A stretch of DNA of 64,000 nt from Enoplolaimus lenunculus (Eukaryota > Nematoda > Enoplea > Enoplida > Thoracostomopsidae), in NCBI GenBank assembly GCA_030248215.1, contig JASANG010003331.1, positions 62,001 to 126,000 on the forward strand, given 5' to 3'. The number at the start of each line of letters is the position of its first letter. Positions within the stretch are counted from its first letter, which is position 1. The notes under the pieces were generated by a model, which was given only the letters and a program-made list of their open reading frames with translations, made no database searches and had not been told where the DNA came from. The translations under genes were made by a program, and so were the position numbers. Shown here piece by piece: positions 18,801-29,705 of this stretch.

Positions 18801-19363
18801 TTTGTGCCACGTCAGCTGTGTTCGGCCTCAGCTCCCACTGCTCAAGAGGTCTGCTCGAAAACTTTGGTATCCTTCTAGTAAATATTTTCGGCAGGCTACG
18901 GACCGCTTTATTGGTGTAGGAAGGCCGTGGCTTAAATCCCTTGGCTAATCGAGTAGTACCGGATTCCCTGTCAAATTTACGTATCGAAGTCTAAGCTTTG
19001 CGACGTTGTTTACTTCTGTTAGCAATAAACTTAAAATCAGACTACGGTTTAAATATTGTAAAATTACAAAAAATTACATAGCTAAAACATTTTCACATTT
19101 TGAACCCAACTGTATGTAAAACTATCACCAGTTATAGGAGTTTAACGCTCGAGCCCGACGGTGTTGTCACATCTTGTGGAGATTTTATACTGCGCATACG
19201 TGTAAGAATTGGTCACATTTTTAACTCAGCTGTGTATGTTAATCGGTGGGTATTTTTGGTTTCTTAGCTTCCTGTTTCAATTGTCAATCATTTTGCTATG
19301 AACGCGGAAAAAACAGTCTTTACACCACCAAATCTTTGAGCTGTGTTCGTTGCCGTGTTCACG
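18801..19363. other. Mostly unannotated; piggyBac-like MITE crumb
   Basis: About 19118-19225 contains CTATCACCAGTTATAGGAG, CGCTCGAGCCCGACGG and ACTGCGCATACGTG, resembling part of the TTAA MITE at 16660 without its ends. Nothing else recognised. Confidence 0.35.
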
Positions 19364-19550
19364 GCCATCCGCAAAAAATTATATTCGGGGGGGGTGCACC
19401 GAATAATTTTGGAGAACCCCTACAATTTTAATTTAAGATTGTTTACTGTTAGATCGAGTCTATTTGTGGGGAACACCTGCCGAATTTGGAAACGGGTGCG
19501 ACACAGTCTCCAATGCCCCACCCGTCGGGACGCTTTTGACTGTGTTGGTC
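19364..19550. mobile_element. GGGCGTCCGC-type MITE
   Basis: CCATCCGCAAAAAATTATAT, GGGGGGGTGCACCGAATAAT and TTGTTTACTGTTAGATCGAG match the order seen (inverted) at 14821. The far end is diverged. Reading frames over it have no domain. Confidence 0.55.
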
Positions 19551-20012
19551 GTAAAATTCAAATTTTGTTTACAGTCACTATATTTTAAAGCTACAATATC
19601 GATATATTTTCCAATAAGAATACGGATTCACCTCCAATTTCGGTGGATTTCTTTTCTGCTTTTTGGAAAAATAAAAATATTAATGTTGTTGTTGTTTTTG
19701 AAATTGGGTAAAAGTTGTAATGTTCCACAAAAACAGGCTACTATGCCTCTTGAAAATAAACCAGCTTAACGGTTTTGGCGTAAAAGCCATAAGGTTCGTT
19801 GAGGTATTAAAGATTTTAGGAGGTTTTGCTGGTTAGGTGCCCATTTTGGCGATGAGAACGCGGTCTGTAAAGGGGTAGAAGGGTTTGTATTGCATCCTTA
19901 ATGTGGATGTTATCTTATTAAACTTTAACCGAAGTTTATTTTGATTTTTGTTAATGATTGTAGAACTGATTGCTAGTGTAGGCGAGTGAAAGATATTGAG
20001 TAGTATTTTAAG
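19551..20012. other. Unannotated DNA
   Basis: AT-rich, no recognised gene or repeat family. Confidence 0.35.
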
Positions 20013-20020
20013 CTTTGACC

Positions 20021-20263
20021 GGCCCATGTTACTTTAAGGGACGTCCAGGTTTCTGGTGGGTCTATAGAAGAGTGGGTTTAGATTCTAGATTACATTTTTT
20101 GCTTAGGCTTAGGCTTAGGCTTAGGCTTAGGCTTAGGCTTAGGAACGCATTTTTGCAACGCTTAGGCTTAGGCTTAGTCTTAGGTACACATTTTTGCAAC
20201 GCATAGGCTTAGGTTTAGGAATACGCTTAATCTACTCTTACGCCCCCAAAAGTAACATTGGCC
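20021..20263 (+). mobile_element. GGCC/TTAGGC element, subfamily C
   Basis: GGCCCATGTTACTTTAAGGG to CCAAAAGTAACATTGGCC. Target duplication CTTTGACC / CTTTGACG (7 of 8). Next to the tip are the CCAGGTTTCTGG mini-hairpin and GGGTCTATAGAAGAG. The array is TTAGGC x7 followed by AACGCATTTTTGCAACGC blocks. Confidence 0.9.
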
Positions 20264-20366
20264 CTTTGACGTAAGGTCGGTTCTCATTTTTTTGATGATA
20301 TTTTAAAATTTTAGAATTAAATTTTAAAAATATAGTTGATGAAATCAATGAAACATATGACATTGT

Positions 20367-20550
20367 GGCCAATGTTAGTTTTAGGGGCGTAACAGTAGAT
20401 TAAGCGTATCCCTAAGCTTAAGCCTAAGTGTTACAAAAATATGTTCCTAAACCTATTGCCCAAACCTAAGCACAAAATGTAATCTAGAATTTAAACCTAC
20501 TCTTTGATAGACCCCCAGAAACCTGGACACCTCTTAAAGTAACATGGACC
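20367..20550 (-). mobile_element. GGCC/TTAGGC element, subfamily C
   Basis: GGCCAATGTTAGTTTTAGGG to CTTAAAGTAACATGGACC. The flanks (TGACATTGT and TGACATGT) suggest a target duplication with one indel. The array is nearly gone, with only CTTAAGCCTAAG and CCTAAACC words left. Confidence 0.75.
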
Positions 20551-20589
20551 TGACATGTTACCGTTACAGGGGCGCAACGGGTGATCCAA

Positions 20590-20895
20590 AAGCGAGATTG
20601 GCCTCAAACGCTAGTTGCCGTATGTATAAAGCTATAACAAATTTTGCAAGCGAACCGAGCGAAAAGTAAAAAATATAATTTTAAAAATTTGTAAGGTAGG
20701 GACCTTATACGATTATTTCGTAAAATTTTCCAGTTTTTATAACAAAATTTTCTAACTTTAAAAATGGGACGGCGGCCCTCTGATTTCACGGCTAAGCTGG
20801 ACGTGCAGTTTTAATAATTTGTAAGGTAGGGACCTTATATTATTATTTCAGAAAAATATTCAATCTTCTGCCATCAAAAACGAAACTGGCCTTTC
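20590..20895. repeat. GTAAGGTAGGGACCTTAT-bearing repeat, two tandem copies
   Basis: Units centred on 20690 and 20815 both read ATTTGTAAGGTAGGGACCTT, then an ATTATTTC...ATTTTCC segment. The word contains a 6-bp hairpin (TAAGGT/ACCTTA) and also lies in the GGCGGATCC MITEs. Another copy is at 51770-51870. Reading frames here are incidental. Confidence 0.55.
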
Positions 20896-20928
20896 TCTGA
20901 TTGCGAGGTCAGACTGGACTGAGCTCGT

Positions 20929-21091
20929 GGCGTAAGTATAGAACACGGCCGGATCGTTTGTTACAGGGCTGTAGTAGAGTCAGTTTAGTAAGCTTTAGAC
21001 ACACTTTTTTGCTTTGGCTTAGGCTTAAGCTTAGGCTTATGCTTAGGAATACGCTTATACTACTGTTCCGACCCTGTTCTATACACGGACC
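20929..21091 (+). mobile_element. GGCC/TTAGGC element, subfamily A
   Basis: GGCGTAAGTATAGAACACGG to CTGTTCTATACACGGACC. The flanks GAGCTCGT and GAGGTTGT agree at 6 of 8. The short degenerate array is GGCTTAGGCTTAAGCTTAGG. Confidence 0.75.
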
Positions 21092-21327
21092 GAGGTTGTT
21101 ATAAGTATTAAACCTATATTTTGTAAATTTCAACCTGTGTCAAAAAACGTTCCGTTTTCGCTCGACAGCGTAAACTTTCATTCGCAATATGTCACCAATT
21201 AAAAACTCATTAATTGCATTTTGCTGACGTCGTATATTTCATAAAAAATTGAAAAAAAAATTCCTCAACAAAAACGAGTTTAAATTACACTTTATTTCCG
21301 ACAAGCAATTCAAACTCAGTGTATATA
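21092..21327. other. Unannotated AT-rich DNA
   Basis: No gene or repeat recognised between two TTAGGC-family elements. Confidence 0.4.
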
Positions 21328-21335
21328 CATCGGTT

Positions 21336-21774
21336 GGCCGATGTAAACATCAGGGGCGGAACGTTTTTCTGTGGAACTAGAAAGGAGTATAAGCTTAAGC
21401 TTTAGACGAATTTTTTGCTTGGGTTAGGCTTAGGCTTTAGGCTTAGGAATGAGCTATTCTTAAGCTTAGGCTTAGGCTTACGAATAAGCTATTGTTAAGC
21501 TTAGGCTTAGGCTTAGGCTTAGGAATGAGCTATTCTTAAGCTTAGGCTTAGGCTTAGGCTTAGGAATGAGCTATTCTTAAGCTTAGGCTTAGGCTTAGGC
21601 TTAGAAATGAGCTATTCTTAAGCTTAGGCTTAGGCTTAGGCTTAGGAATGAGCTATTCTTAAGCTTAGGCTTAGGCTTAGGTTTACGAATAAGCTCATTG
21701 TTACGCTTATGCTTAGGCTTAGGCTTAGGAATATGCTTGTAAATACTGTTCCGCCCCTGTTCTTTACACAGACC
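21336..21774 (+). mobile_element. GGCC/TTAGGC element, subfamily B, amplified array
   Basis: GGCCGATGTAAACATCAGGG to CTGTTCTTTACACAGACC. It has a perfect 8-bp target duplication, CATCGGTT (21328-21335 and 21775-21782). The interior is about six blocks of TTAGGC x4 joined by GAATGAGCTATTCTTAAG. GAATGAGC recurs at 21523, 21564 and 21646, giving a 41-bp period. Confidence 0.92.
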
Positions 21775-21782
21775 CATCGGTT

Positions 21783-22083
21783 GATCGAGAAATTATTGAC
21801 GGATGTGACAGCAATGTAAAGCGACTGAAACGTCGTGAATGGTAAGTCAAATGCAACGACAGTGGTGGAATAAAATAGAAAAAATTACCATTTTTTATGA
21901 AAAATAATTGCGGACTTCGTCCCACCGTCTTCGTCTGTATTCGATCCCGTTTAGTTTGGTAAAAAATAGACTAAAATTGAACTCATAAACAGCCAATCAA
22001 ATGCGATTAAAATGTCAACAAAAAATGGCATAAAAACTGTTATTATTTCGACGTTAACATTTTAATAATAGATTTATGCACAG
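21783..22083. other. Unannotated DNA
   Basis: AT-rich stretch with no recognised gene or repeat. Confidence 0.4.
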
Positions 22084-22282
22084 CGCAAAGGCGGATCCAA
22101 AAACTTTTGACGGCTGGCTGGCGGGCTGGCAAATGTTATGAAACGCAAAAATTGTAAGGTACGCAGGCATCGTATCATTTTATCGCCAAATAATTTTCTC
22201 AGGGCCCTTACCATTTTTTCCAAACAAATTTCTGACGGGGGGGTGTACGTCCTTTCCACCCCGGTTCTGGATCCGCTGGTGA
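22084..22282. mobile_element. GGCGGATCC-family MITE
   Basis: GCGCAAAGGCGGATCCAAA on the left, TCTGGATCCGCTGGTG on the right. The interior is CAAATGTTATGAAACGCAA, AATTGTAAGGTACGCAGG and TTTCTGACGGGGGGGTGTAC. This is the most complete short copy, though the 8-bp flanks are not clear. Confidence 0.7.
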
Positions 22283-22326
22283 TGAGGCGAGCGTCGAATC
22301 CCAAAAATTGTCACAAATAAGCTATG

Positions 22327-22474
22327 GTTGGCAAAAGTTATGAAACGCATTTTTTACTGTACACAATTTATGTGCCAATTTTCTGACAGCGACAAAATTG
22401 TAAGGTAGGGAACTAACCATTTTATCACAAACTACGTTCTGATACGGTGTACGCCCCCCCACTTGCCTCTGAAT
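22327..22474. mobile_element. GGCGGATCC-family MITE, left-truncated
   Basis: GGCAAAAGTTATGAAACGC, GACAAAATTGTAAGGTAGGG and the end TCTGAATCGGCTAGTG. It lies 45 bp from the 22084 copy in the same orientation. Confidence 0.6.
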
Positions 22475-22801
22475 CGGCTAGTGTGTACATACAAAATGGT
22501 CTAGGGGCAGATGTTGAGAATCATCAATTTTCCGATCCATAGATATTTGTGGAGAGAAAGGTAAACGCACGCCTTTTGAGAATAACCTACCGGATCGTAG
22601 AGATCCAGCAAAAATTTCCGGCACCCTTGAGTTCCAAAATGTAAACAAAACTTAGTTCCTGACGGTTGATATTGTTAGTACAGATAACTGTACGCCTCTG
22701 TAGCGTTTGTGTTTATATGTTAATATTTCACCTTTTCACTGAATCAAATTCAAATATTTTAAACTACAGCTTTTCGTTGACGCAACGTGACATTTAATAG
22801 C
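22475..22801. other. Unannotated DNA
   Basis: No gene or repeat recognised. Confidence 0.35.
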
Positions 22802-23221
22802 GTCCATGTGATAGAACACGGCCGGATCGTTTTTCGGAGGGGCTGTAATCGAGTCAGTTTATTAGGTTTAGTCTGAATTTTTTGCTTAGGTTTACACTGA
22901 AAAAAATGGTGAGTCAAATTGACTCTCTCCGAAAAAGGCTCTACGGGACTACACAAATTGAGTCAAATTCGACTCCGCCAGAGTCAAATTCTAATTTATG
23001 AGTCGCACTTTTGACTCCGTAGGAGTCGAATTTGACTCAGTTTGTGTAGTCCTGTAGAGCCTATTTCGGAGAGAGTCAACTTGACTCACAATTTTTTACA
23101 GTGTAGGCTTAAGCTTCAGGAATAGGCTCATCTTTACACTTAGGCTTTTGACGCAGGCTTATAGGCATGGGCATAGGAATATGCTTATACTTCTGTTCCA
23201 GCCCTGTTCTATACATGGGTC
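22802..23221 (+). mobile_element. GGCC/TTAGGC element, subfamily A, with nested foldback
   Basis: GTCCATGTGATAGAACACGG to CCTGTTCTATACATGGGTC. Its array region (TTGCTTAGG...GTAGGCTTAAGC) is interrupted by the foldback MITE at 22895-23103. Without that insert it would be about 210 bp, typical for the subfamily. Confidence 0.8.
22895..23103. mobile_element. Foldback MITE nested in a TTAGGC element
   Basis: CACTGAAAAAAATGGTGAGTC on the left and ACTCACAATTTTTTACAGTG on the right. TA direct repeats at 22893-22894 and 23104-23105 give a clean TA target duplication, consistent with a Tc1/mariner-type mechanism (inference). Confidence 0.87.
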
Positions 23222-23244
23222 TATTTTAGAAATCAGTTTTATCA

Positions 23245-23501
23245 GGCCTATGTTACTGTGAGGGCGCAAGCTATGTTTTTCGCAGGACTGCAATAGAGTA
23301 AGCGTAAGCGTTGGTTAATTTTTCGCTTAAGCTTAGGCTAAGGTTTAGGTTTAACGCTCATAGATGCGCTGAACTTTAAACATAGGCTTAGGCGTTAGTG
23401 AAAGGCTGATTATTTACGTTGACGCTTAAACTCTTAGGCTTAGGTTTGTAGAAATATGCTTATACTATACTAGCTATACGCCCCGCAAAGTAACATTGGT
23501 T
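23245..23501 (+). mobile_element. GGCC/TTAGGC element, subfamily C, diverged
   Basis: GGCCTATGTTACTGTGAGGG to CCGCAAAGTAACATTGGTT. The array is scrambled (CTTAAGCTTAGGCTAAGG, AGGCTTAGGCGTTAG). The flanks give no convincing duplication, so this is one of the older copies. Confidence 0.65.
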
Positions 23502-23801
23502 CGTTTTTGAATGAATGGATGTTTTTGTCTTTCGTTATAAAGAGCAAAAGTTTGCTCAGAGTTGAGTCGAGCTAAAATAGTATCTGAAAGTTGGTGTCCG
23601 TGTCTGCTCATTGAGTGCTCGCGCGGAGGGGTAAGCGTAGCTGTGATTTTGGTTTTTGGGTGCCCGGATTTCATTTTATATTTCAAAATTTTCAAAATGA
23701 TCACTGGACGTTGTCCGGTTGGTGAATTATGGATGGGATCATAGGGATAGCTGATGTTTTTATTTGAAAATGTATATGAAAACTGTATGTAAATATATGT
23801 A

Positions 23802-24244
23802 CTGTATTGATCCGAATAAGAAGGGGAGGGGTAATAAGAGGGGGGTCCCCATTTTGAGTGCCAATCAATAGAAATCCGTATCCCTAATAAGTGTCTGTAA
23901 GCGGATAGAGTCCCTAAACTCTAATTAGAGTTCATAAATGTCAATTAACCCTAATTGTAGCGCATAAATGAATCCAGGACCACATAATTTGAGTTCGAAA
24001 CTTTAAAGCCTACTTAAATTTCAAAAGTACATTCCTAAGTATAACCTTGTATTATCGCTCAAGCTATTATTGATTCAAGACAAATATACGTTTAATTCAA
24101 CGGACAGTTGCAATACCGGCTATATATCAGTAACGAAGCGCAGCGGAGGGTGGGTTAAAAAAGAGTCTGTAACCGTATAACAGGGGGTACTCTCTGAAGA
24201 GGCCAAATAAATATCAGTCCCCCCTCTTATTCGGGTCACTACAG
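23802..24244. mobile_element. TA-flanked mariner-like MITE, 443 bp
   Basis: CTGTATTGATCCGAATAAGA on the left and TCTTATTCGGGTCACTACAG on the right, flanked by TA at 23800-23801 and 24245-24246. It aligns along its length with 60840-61265 (TAGAGTCCCTAAACTC, GAGTTCGAAACTTTAAAGC, GTTGCAATACCGGC). No transposase. Confidence 0.82.
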
Positions 24245-24599
24245 TATAGTCGCCGGCTTAAGTAAATAACTTTCCGAACAAAACCACATAAACACCAAAT
24301 GTGAGCCATTGCCATAACACGAAAGTAATAGTTTTGCTTTATATTTAAAAGTTAGGATGAGTTTAGAATTTGGGCCAGACCACGGTTTTAATAGGCCTCA
24401 ACTGTAATATATCAAATTTAGTCAGCGGCTCTTAATTATTTACTTAATTTACGCTTTTAAAAACGGCAAAATGGTTAAATACTTCGCACGTACTAATAAG
24501 AGCTGTGTAGTTACGTTGGGTTTTAGGGCCAATGTATAGCACAGGGGCTTCCAGTTTTCCACGGTGGAAAACTTATAACCAGGAGTGCAGCGCAGCCAC

Positions 24600-27110
24600 T
24601 CCTGTATGACGGCTAAAGTTTCCGCTGATTTGGTAGGAAAATTAAAAAAATTTAATGCCTAGATTTTACTCTGGGTTGGTAGGGAAATCTGAAGCATAGG
24701 TTTTGGTTGGAAAGCGGGAAAAGTGGAAAATTCTAATGCCTAGATTTTCCCCTGGGTTGGTAGGGAAAATCTGAAGCATAGGTTTTGGTTGGAAAACGGG
24801 AAGAGTGTAAAATTCTAATGCCTAGATTTTTCCCCTGGGTTGGTAGGGAAAATCAGAAGCGTAGGTTTTGGTTGGAAAACGGGAAAAGTGGAAAAGTGGA
24901 AAATTCAAGGGTAGGGCATAGGTTTTGGTTGGAAAACGGGAAAAGTGGAAAATTTTAGTGCCTAGATTTTTACGCTGGGTTGGTAGGGAAATCTGAAGCA
25001 TAGGTTTTGGTTGGAAAACGGGAAAAGTGGAAAATTTAAAGGCCTAGATTTTTTCGCTGGGTTGGTAGGGAAAACCTGAAGCAACGGTTTCGGTTGGAAA
25101 ACGGGAAAAGTGGAAAATTCAAGCGTAAGGCATAGGTTTTGGTTGGAAAACGGGAAAAGTGGAAAATTTTAATGCTTAGATTTACCTTAGGTTGGTAGGG
25201 AAAATCTGAAGCATAGGTTTTGGTTGGAAAACGGGAAAAGTGGAAAATTTAAAGGCCTAGATTTACCTTAGGTTGGTAGGGAAAATCTGAAGCATAGGTT
25301 TTGGTTGGAAAACGGGAAAAGTGGAAAATTTAAAGGCCTAGATTTACCTTAGGTTGGTAGGGAAAATCTGAAGCATAGGTTTTGGTTGGAAAACGGGAAA
25401 AGTGGAAAATTTAAAGGCCTAGATTTACCTTAGGTTGGTAGGGAAAATCTGAAGCAAGGTTTTGGTTGGAAAACGGGAAAAGTGGAAAATTTAAAGGCCT
25501 AGATTTACCTTAGGTTGGTAGGGAAAATCTGAAGCATAGGTTTTGGTTGGAAAACGGGAAAAGTGGAAAATTTAAAGGCCTAGATTTACCTTCGGTTGGT
25601 AGGGAAAATATGAAGCATAGGTTTTGGTTGGAAAATGGGAAAAGTGGAAAATTTAAAGACCTAGATTTACCTTAGGTTGGTAGGGAAAATCTGAAGCATA
25701 GGTTTTGGTTGGAAAACGGGAAAAGTGGAAAATTTAAAGGCCTAGATTTACCTTAGGTTGGTAGGGAAAATCTGAAGCATAGGTTTTGGTTGGAAAACGG
25801 GAAAAGTGGAAAATTTTAGTGCCTAGATTTTTACGCTGGGTTGGTAGGGAAATCTGAAGCATAGGTTTTGGTTGGAAAACGGGAAAAGTGGAAAATTCTA
25901 ATGCCTGGATTTTTTCGCTGGGTTGGTAGGGAAAATCTGAACCATACGTTTTGATTGGAAAATGGGAAAAGTGGAAAATTCCAATGCCTAGATTTTTATC
26001 CTGGGTTGGTAGGGAAAACCTGAAGCAACGGTTTCGGTTGGAAAACGGGAAAAGTGGAAAATCAAGCGTAAGGCATAGGTTTTGGTTGGAAAACGGGAAA
26101 AGTGGAAAATTTTAATGCTTAGATTTACCTTAGGTTGGTAGGGAAAATCTGAAGCATAGGTTTTGGTTGGAAAACGGGAAAAGTGGAAAATTTAAAGGCC
26201 TAGATTTACCTTAGGTTGGTAGGGAAAATCTGAAGCATAGGTTTTGGTTGGAAAACGGGAAAAGTGGAAAATTTAAAGGCCTAGATTTACCTTAGGTTGG
26301 TAGGGAAAATCTGAAGCATAGGTTTTGGTTGGAAAACGGGAAAAGTGGAAAATTTAAAGGCCTAGATTTACCTTAGGTTGGTAGGGAAAATCTGAAGCAA
26401 GGTTTTGGTTGGAAAACGGGAAAAGTGGAAAATTTAAAGGCCTAGATTTACCTTAGGTTGGTAGGGAAAATCTGAAGCATAGGTTTTGGTTGGAAAACGG
26501 GAAAAGTGGAAAATTTAAAGGCCTAGATTTACCTTCGGTTGGTAGGGAAAATATGAAGCATAGGTTTTGGTTGGAAAATGGGAAAAGTGGAAAATTTAAA
26601 GACCTAGATTTACCTTAGGTTGGTAGGGAAAATCTGAAGCATAGGTTTTGGTTGGAAAACGGGAAAAGTGGAAAATTTAAAGGCCTAGATTTACCTTAGG
26701 TTGGTAGGGAAAATCTGAAGCATAGGTTTTGGTTGGAAAACGGGAAAAGTGGAAAATTTAAAGGCCTAGATTTACCTTAGGTTGGTAGGGAAAATCTGAA
26801 GCATAGGTTTTGGTTGAAAAACGGGAAAAGTGGAAAATTTAAAGGCCTAGATTTACCTTAGGTTGGTAGGTAAAATCTGAAGCATAGGTTTTGGTTGGAA
26901 AATGGGAAAAGTCGAAAATTTAAAGACCTAGATTTACCCTGGGTTGGTGGGGAATATGTGAAGCATAGGTTTTGGTTGGAAAACGGGAAAAGTTGAAAAT
27001 TTTAATGCCTAGACTTACCCATGGCTTGGTAAAGAAAATGTGAAGCATAGGTTTTTGTTGAAAAATGGAAAAAGTGGAAAATTTAAACGCCTAGAATTAC
27101 CCTGGGTTGG
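24600..27110 (+). repeat. 81-bp tandem array, forward arm
   Basis: About 31 units containing GGTTGGTAGGGAAAATCTGA, AGCATAGGTTTTGGTTGGAA and AACGGGAAAAGTGGAAAAT. The period is 81 bp (GTTGGTAGGG at 25191, 25272 and 25353). The outer units vary more than the central ones. A run of about 0.65 kb is repeated almost exactly 942 bp downstream. Confidence 0.9.
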
Positions 27111-27629
27111 AAGTCAGCGACGACCAAATTTGATATATTTATGTTTTCTCGGCTTTCCGGTCACAGCCAACAACGTCTTTAAAACAAATTAAAACTTTTT
27201 TTACAACCTTAAGGCGTCACTCAAAGCGTCGACTTTGTTAACAGACTTATGCTCTGATAATACTGGGCCCCTCGGTGGTATCTTGTTTTGACCAATCTTG
27301 TGCTGGGACTATCATAATCTGATATATTTAATAGTCATGTATTATTTCGGGTAAATGCTCTGCTCATTTAGGTTTAACTGTGTAAAGTAGATATTGTTCA
27401 TTGCACTGTTCCGCTCCGCGGTTTCTTATTTTGACCAGTGTCGAAATATATTGCCTGTTAGTTTGTAGGATCCAACCGGAGGTGAAAAATGCCAGATCCG
27501 GAGCCGGAAGTGAACAAAAGTAGCCAGAACCGGAGATGATGCCGCAGGTGAGGTGAAATAAGGTCGTTGAAATGATATTTAACTTGTTAATTTTAGCAAA
27601 TATCTGCTATGTGTTGTTAAATCGTTCCA
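27111..27629. other. Spacer between the inverted arrays
   Basis: About 520 bp of non-array sequence. Its right part (27462-27629) contains CCGGAGGTG, GGAGCCGGAAGTG and TAATTTTAGCAAATATCTGC, resembling the repeat at 496-862. No ORF with a recognised domain, so no sign of a transposase. Confidence 0.6.
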
Positions 27630-28345
27630 TTGGAATTTTCTACTTTTCCCATTTTCCAAACAAAACCTATGCTTTAGCTTTTCCCTTCCAACCAAGGGGA
27701 AATCTAGACGTAGAAATTTTCCACTTTTCCCGTTTTAAAAACAAAACCAATGCTTCAGAATTTTCCTACCAACCCAGGGTAAATTTAGGCGTTTAAATTT
27801 TCCAATTTTCCCGTTTTCCAACCAAAACCTATGCTGCAGATTTTCCCTACCAAACAAGGGAAAATCTAGGCGTTTCATTTTTCCACTTTTCCCGTTTTCC
27901 AACCAAAACCTATGCTTCAAATTTTCCCTACCAACCCAGGAATAATGTAAGCGTTTAAAAGTTCCACTTTTCCCGTTTTCCAAACAAACTTTTACACTAC
28001 AGATTTTCCCTACCAACCAAGGGAAAATCAAGGCGTTCAAATTTTCCACTTTTCCCGTTTTCCAAACAAACTTTTACACTACAGATTTTCCCTACCAACC
28101 AAGGGAAAATCAAGGCGTTCAAATTTTCCACTTTTCCCGTTTTCCAACCAAAACCTATGCTTCAAATTTTCCCTACCAACCCAGGAATAATGTAAGCTTT
28201 TAAATTTTCCACTTTTCCCGTTTTCCAAACAAACTTTACACTACAGATTTTCCCTACCGAACCAGGGAATATGCAGGCTTATGAATTTTCCACTTTTCCA
28301 CAGCAAAACCTATGCCCGCGATTTTTCCTACCAACCAGTGAAAAA
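27630..28345 (-). repeat. 81-bp tandem array, inverted arm
   Basis: About nine units reading ATTTTCCACTTTTCCCGTTT, TCCAACCAAAACCTATGC and TTTTCCCTACCAACC, i.e. the forward unit on the other strand. They are more diverged than the forward arm. Two adjacent units (about 27975-28125) are near-identical to each other. Confidence 0.85.
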
Positions 28346-28444
28346 TCAGGTCGTCATACAGGAGTGGCTGCGATGCACTCCTGGTCGTAAGTTTTCCACC
28401 CTGGAAAAGTGGAAGCCCCTGATCTATACATGGGCCGGTTTTAG

Positions 28445-29145
28445 AAACCCCAGCCAATGACGTGCGGCTAAGCATGTTTGACTCGAGTTCAAAATGTCAC
28501 AAATTTCATTCACCCCAGGGTCTGTAACCGGGTCTCTCGCTGGCTTAGTCTTAATATTTAAACAGCGAGAGTTGTACATATATTTCTATACAGTCCAAAT
28601 TTCAACTACGCAGTACAAAATAGCAAAAAATGCGACGCAAATCCTAACATTTGAGCACAATTGTCAACTCAGGACAGTCGTTTGTTTTGATTCGCCGTAA
28701 CAAAAGACGTCAGTTACCCCTTGTAGAATACTTAAAATAGTACTTATTTTATTATATAAACAGAAAACACCACAAAAATCCCACGTAGGGACGTATGGAT
28801 ACCGGCACGGGCACAAGGGTCAGCCTTTTAATTATTAAGGGTATTAATGTCCCGATACTGTCATATTAAACAATAATGATTAGCTAATTCTATTATAAGA
28901 ATTAATTGTTCCGTCTATCGGAGTCGCTTAATAACTGAAATTAGAATTTCCACAGTCCGCGTTTGTGGTCACGTTTATGTCCTCAAGATTGCGATTGGTA
29001 ATAATTTTCTCAAAAATTTACTTGTGTGCATCTCACTCAATAAAATTGTAACATTTGTAGTTTTGCTGCATTTTAGTTGAAAATGTACCGTGTCTGTGTA
29101 GATTTAATTTGAAGGCGGTTTAAAAAGATGACAAAATAAGGTTTA
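28445..29145. other. Unannotated DNA
   Basis: No gene or known repeat recognised. Confidence 0.35.
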
Positions 29146-29153
29146 AAACGCAC

Positions 29154-29427
29154 GGTCAATGTAAAGAACAGGGGCGGAACAGTATTTTAAGCCTAAGCAT
29201 AAGCCTAAGCCTAAGCCTAAGCGTAAGAATGAGCATATTCCTATGCCTAAGCCTAAGCCTAAGCGTAAGAATGAGCATATTCCCAAGCCTACGCCTAAGC
29301 CTAAGCCTAAGCGTAAGAATGAACATATTCCTAAGTCTAAGCCAAACAAAAAATGAGTCAAAAACTTAAGCTTACTCTTTTCTAGTCCCACAGGAAACCG
29401 TTCCGGCCTCTGATCTTTACATGGGCC
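29154..29427 (-). mobile_element. GGCC/TTAGGC element, subfamily B
   Basis: GGTCAATGTAAAGAACAGGG to TGATCTTTACATGGGCC. Target duplication AAACGCAC / AAACGTAC (7 of 8). The interior has three CCTAAG blocks separated by GTAAGAATGAGCATATTCC. Confidence 0.9.
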
Positions 29428-29705
29428 AAACGTACACTTTGTGTTTGATTTGGCTTTACGGAACCATTTTTGCCGATAAAATAAATTGTATTTCACGTTT
29501 TTGTTGCGGCGTATTAAGAAGCGAACTATAACATGAGGTAAGAAAATTTCATAGCAGGAAGGTCACACGATTCGGACCATTTCAAAAATGGGATATTTTA
29601 AATTTTAAAATTTAAAATTTTAGTTTTTACACACTATAAAGTTTCGTTTTTGTATATTTCAAATTGAGATTTGCAAATGTTTTTAAGCTTTAACATAACT
29701 TAGTA

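Larger units (their letters stand above)
24527..28436 (-). mobile_element. Giant GGCC-family element built of 81-bp repeats
   Basis: A 3.9-kb element with long inverted ends of about 85 bp: GGCCAATGTATAGCACAGGG on the left and CCCTGATCTATACATGGGCC on the right. Each end has a GTTTTCC/GGAAAAC hairpin and a CAGGAGTG...CACTCCTG hairpin. It has a perfect 8-bp target duplication, GGTTTTAG (24519-24526 and 28437-28444). The tips match subfamily A of the TTAGGC elements. The interior is an 81-bp array (24600-27110), a roughly 520-bp spacer and a shorter inverted array (27630-28345). No coding sequence; minus-strand frames over 27735-28475 are array shadows. Confidence 0.92.

Noticed and set aside
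18165-18878. 237-codon and 144-codon frames over 18.2-18.9 kb
   Set aside because: They span the arrays of a non-coding element and neighbouring MITE; the repeated RMSLFLSLSLSLRLS motif is the 54-bp unit.
24600-27110. Centromeric satellite
   Set aside because: It is contained within one element with inverted ends and an 8-bp duplication, with an inverted partner array.
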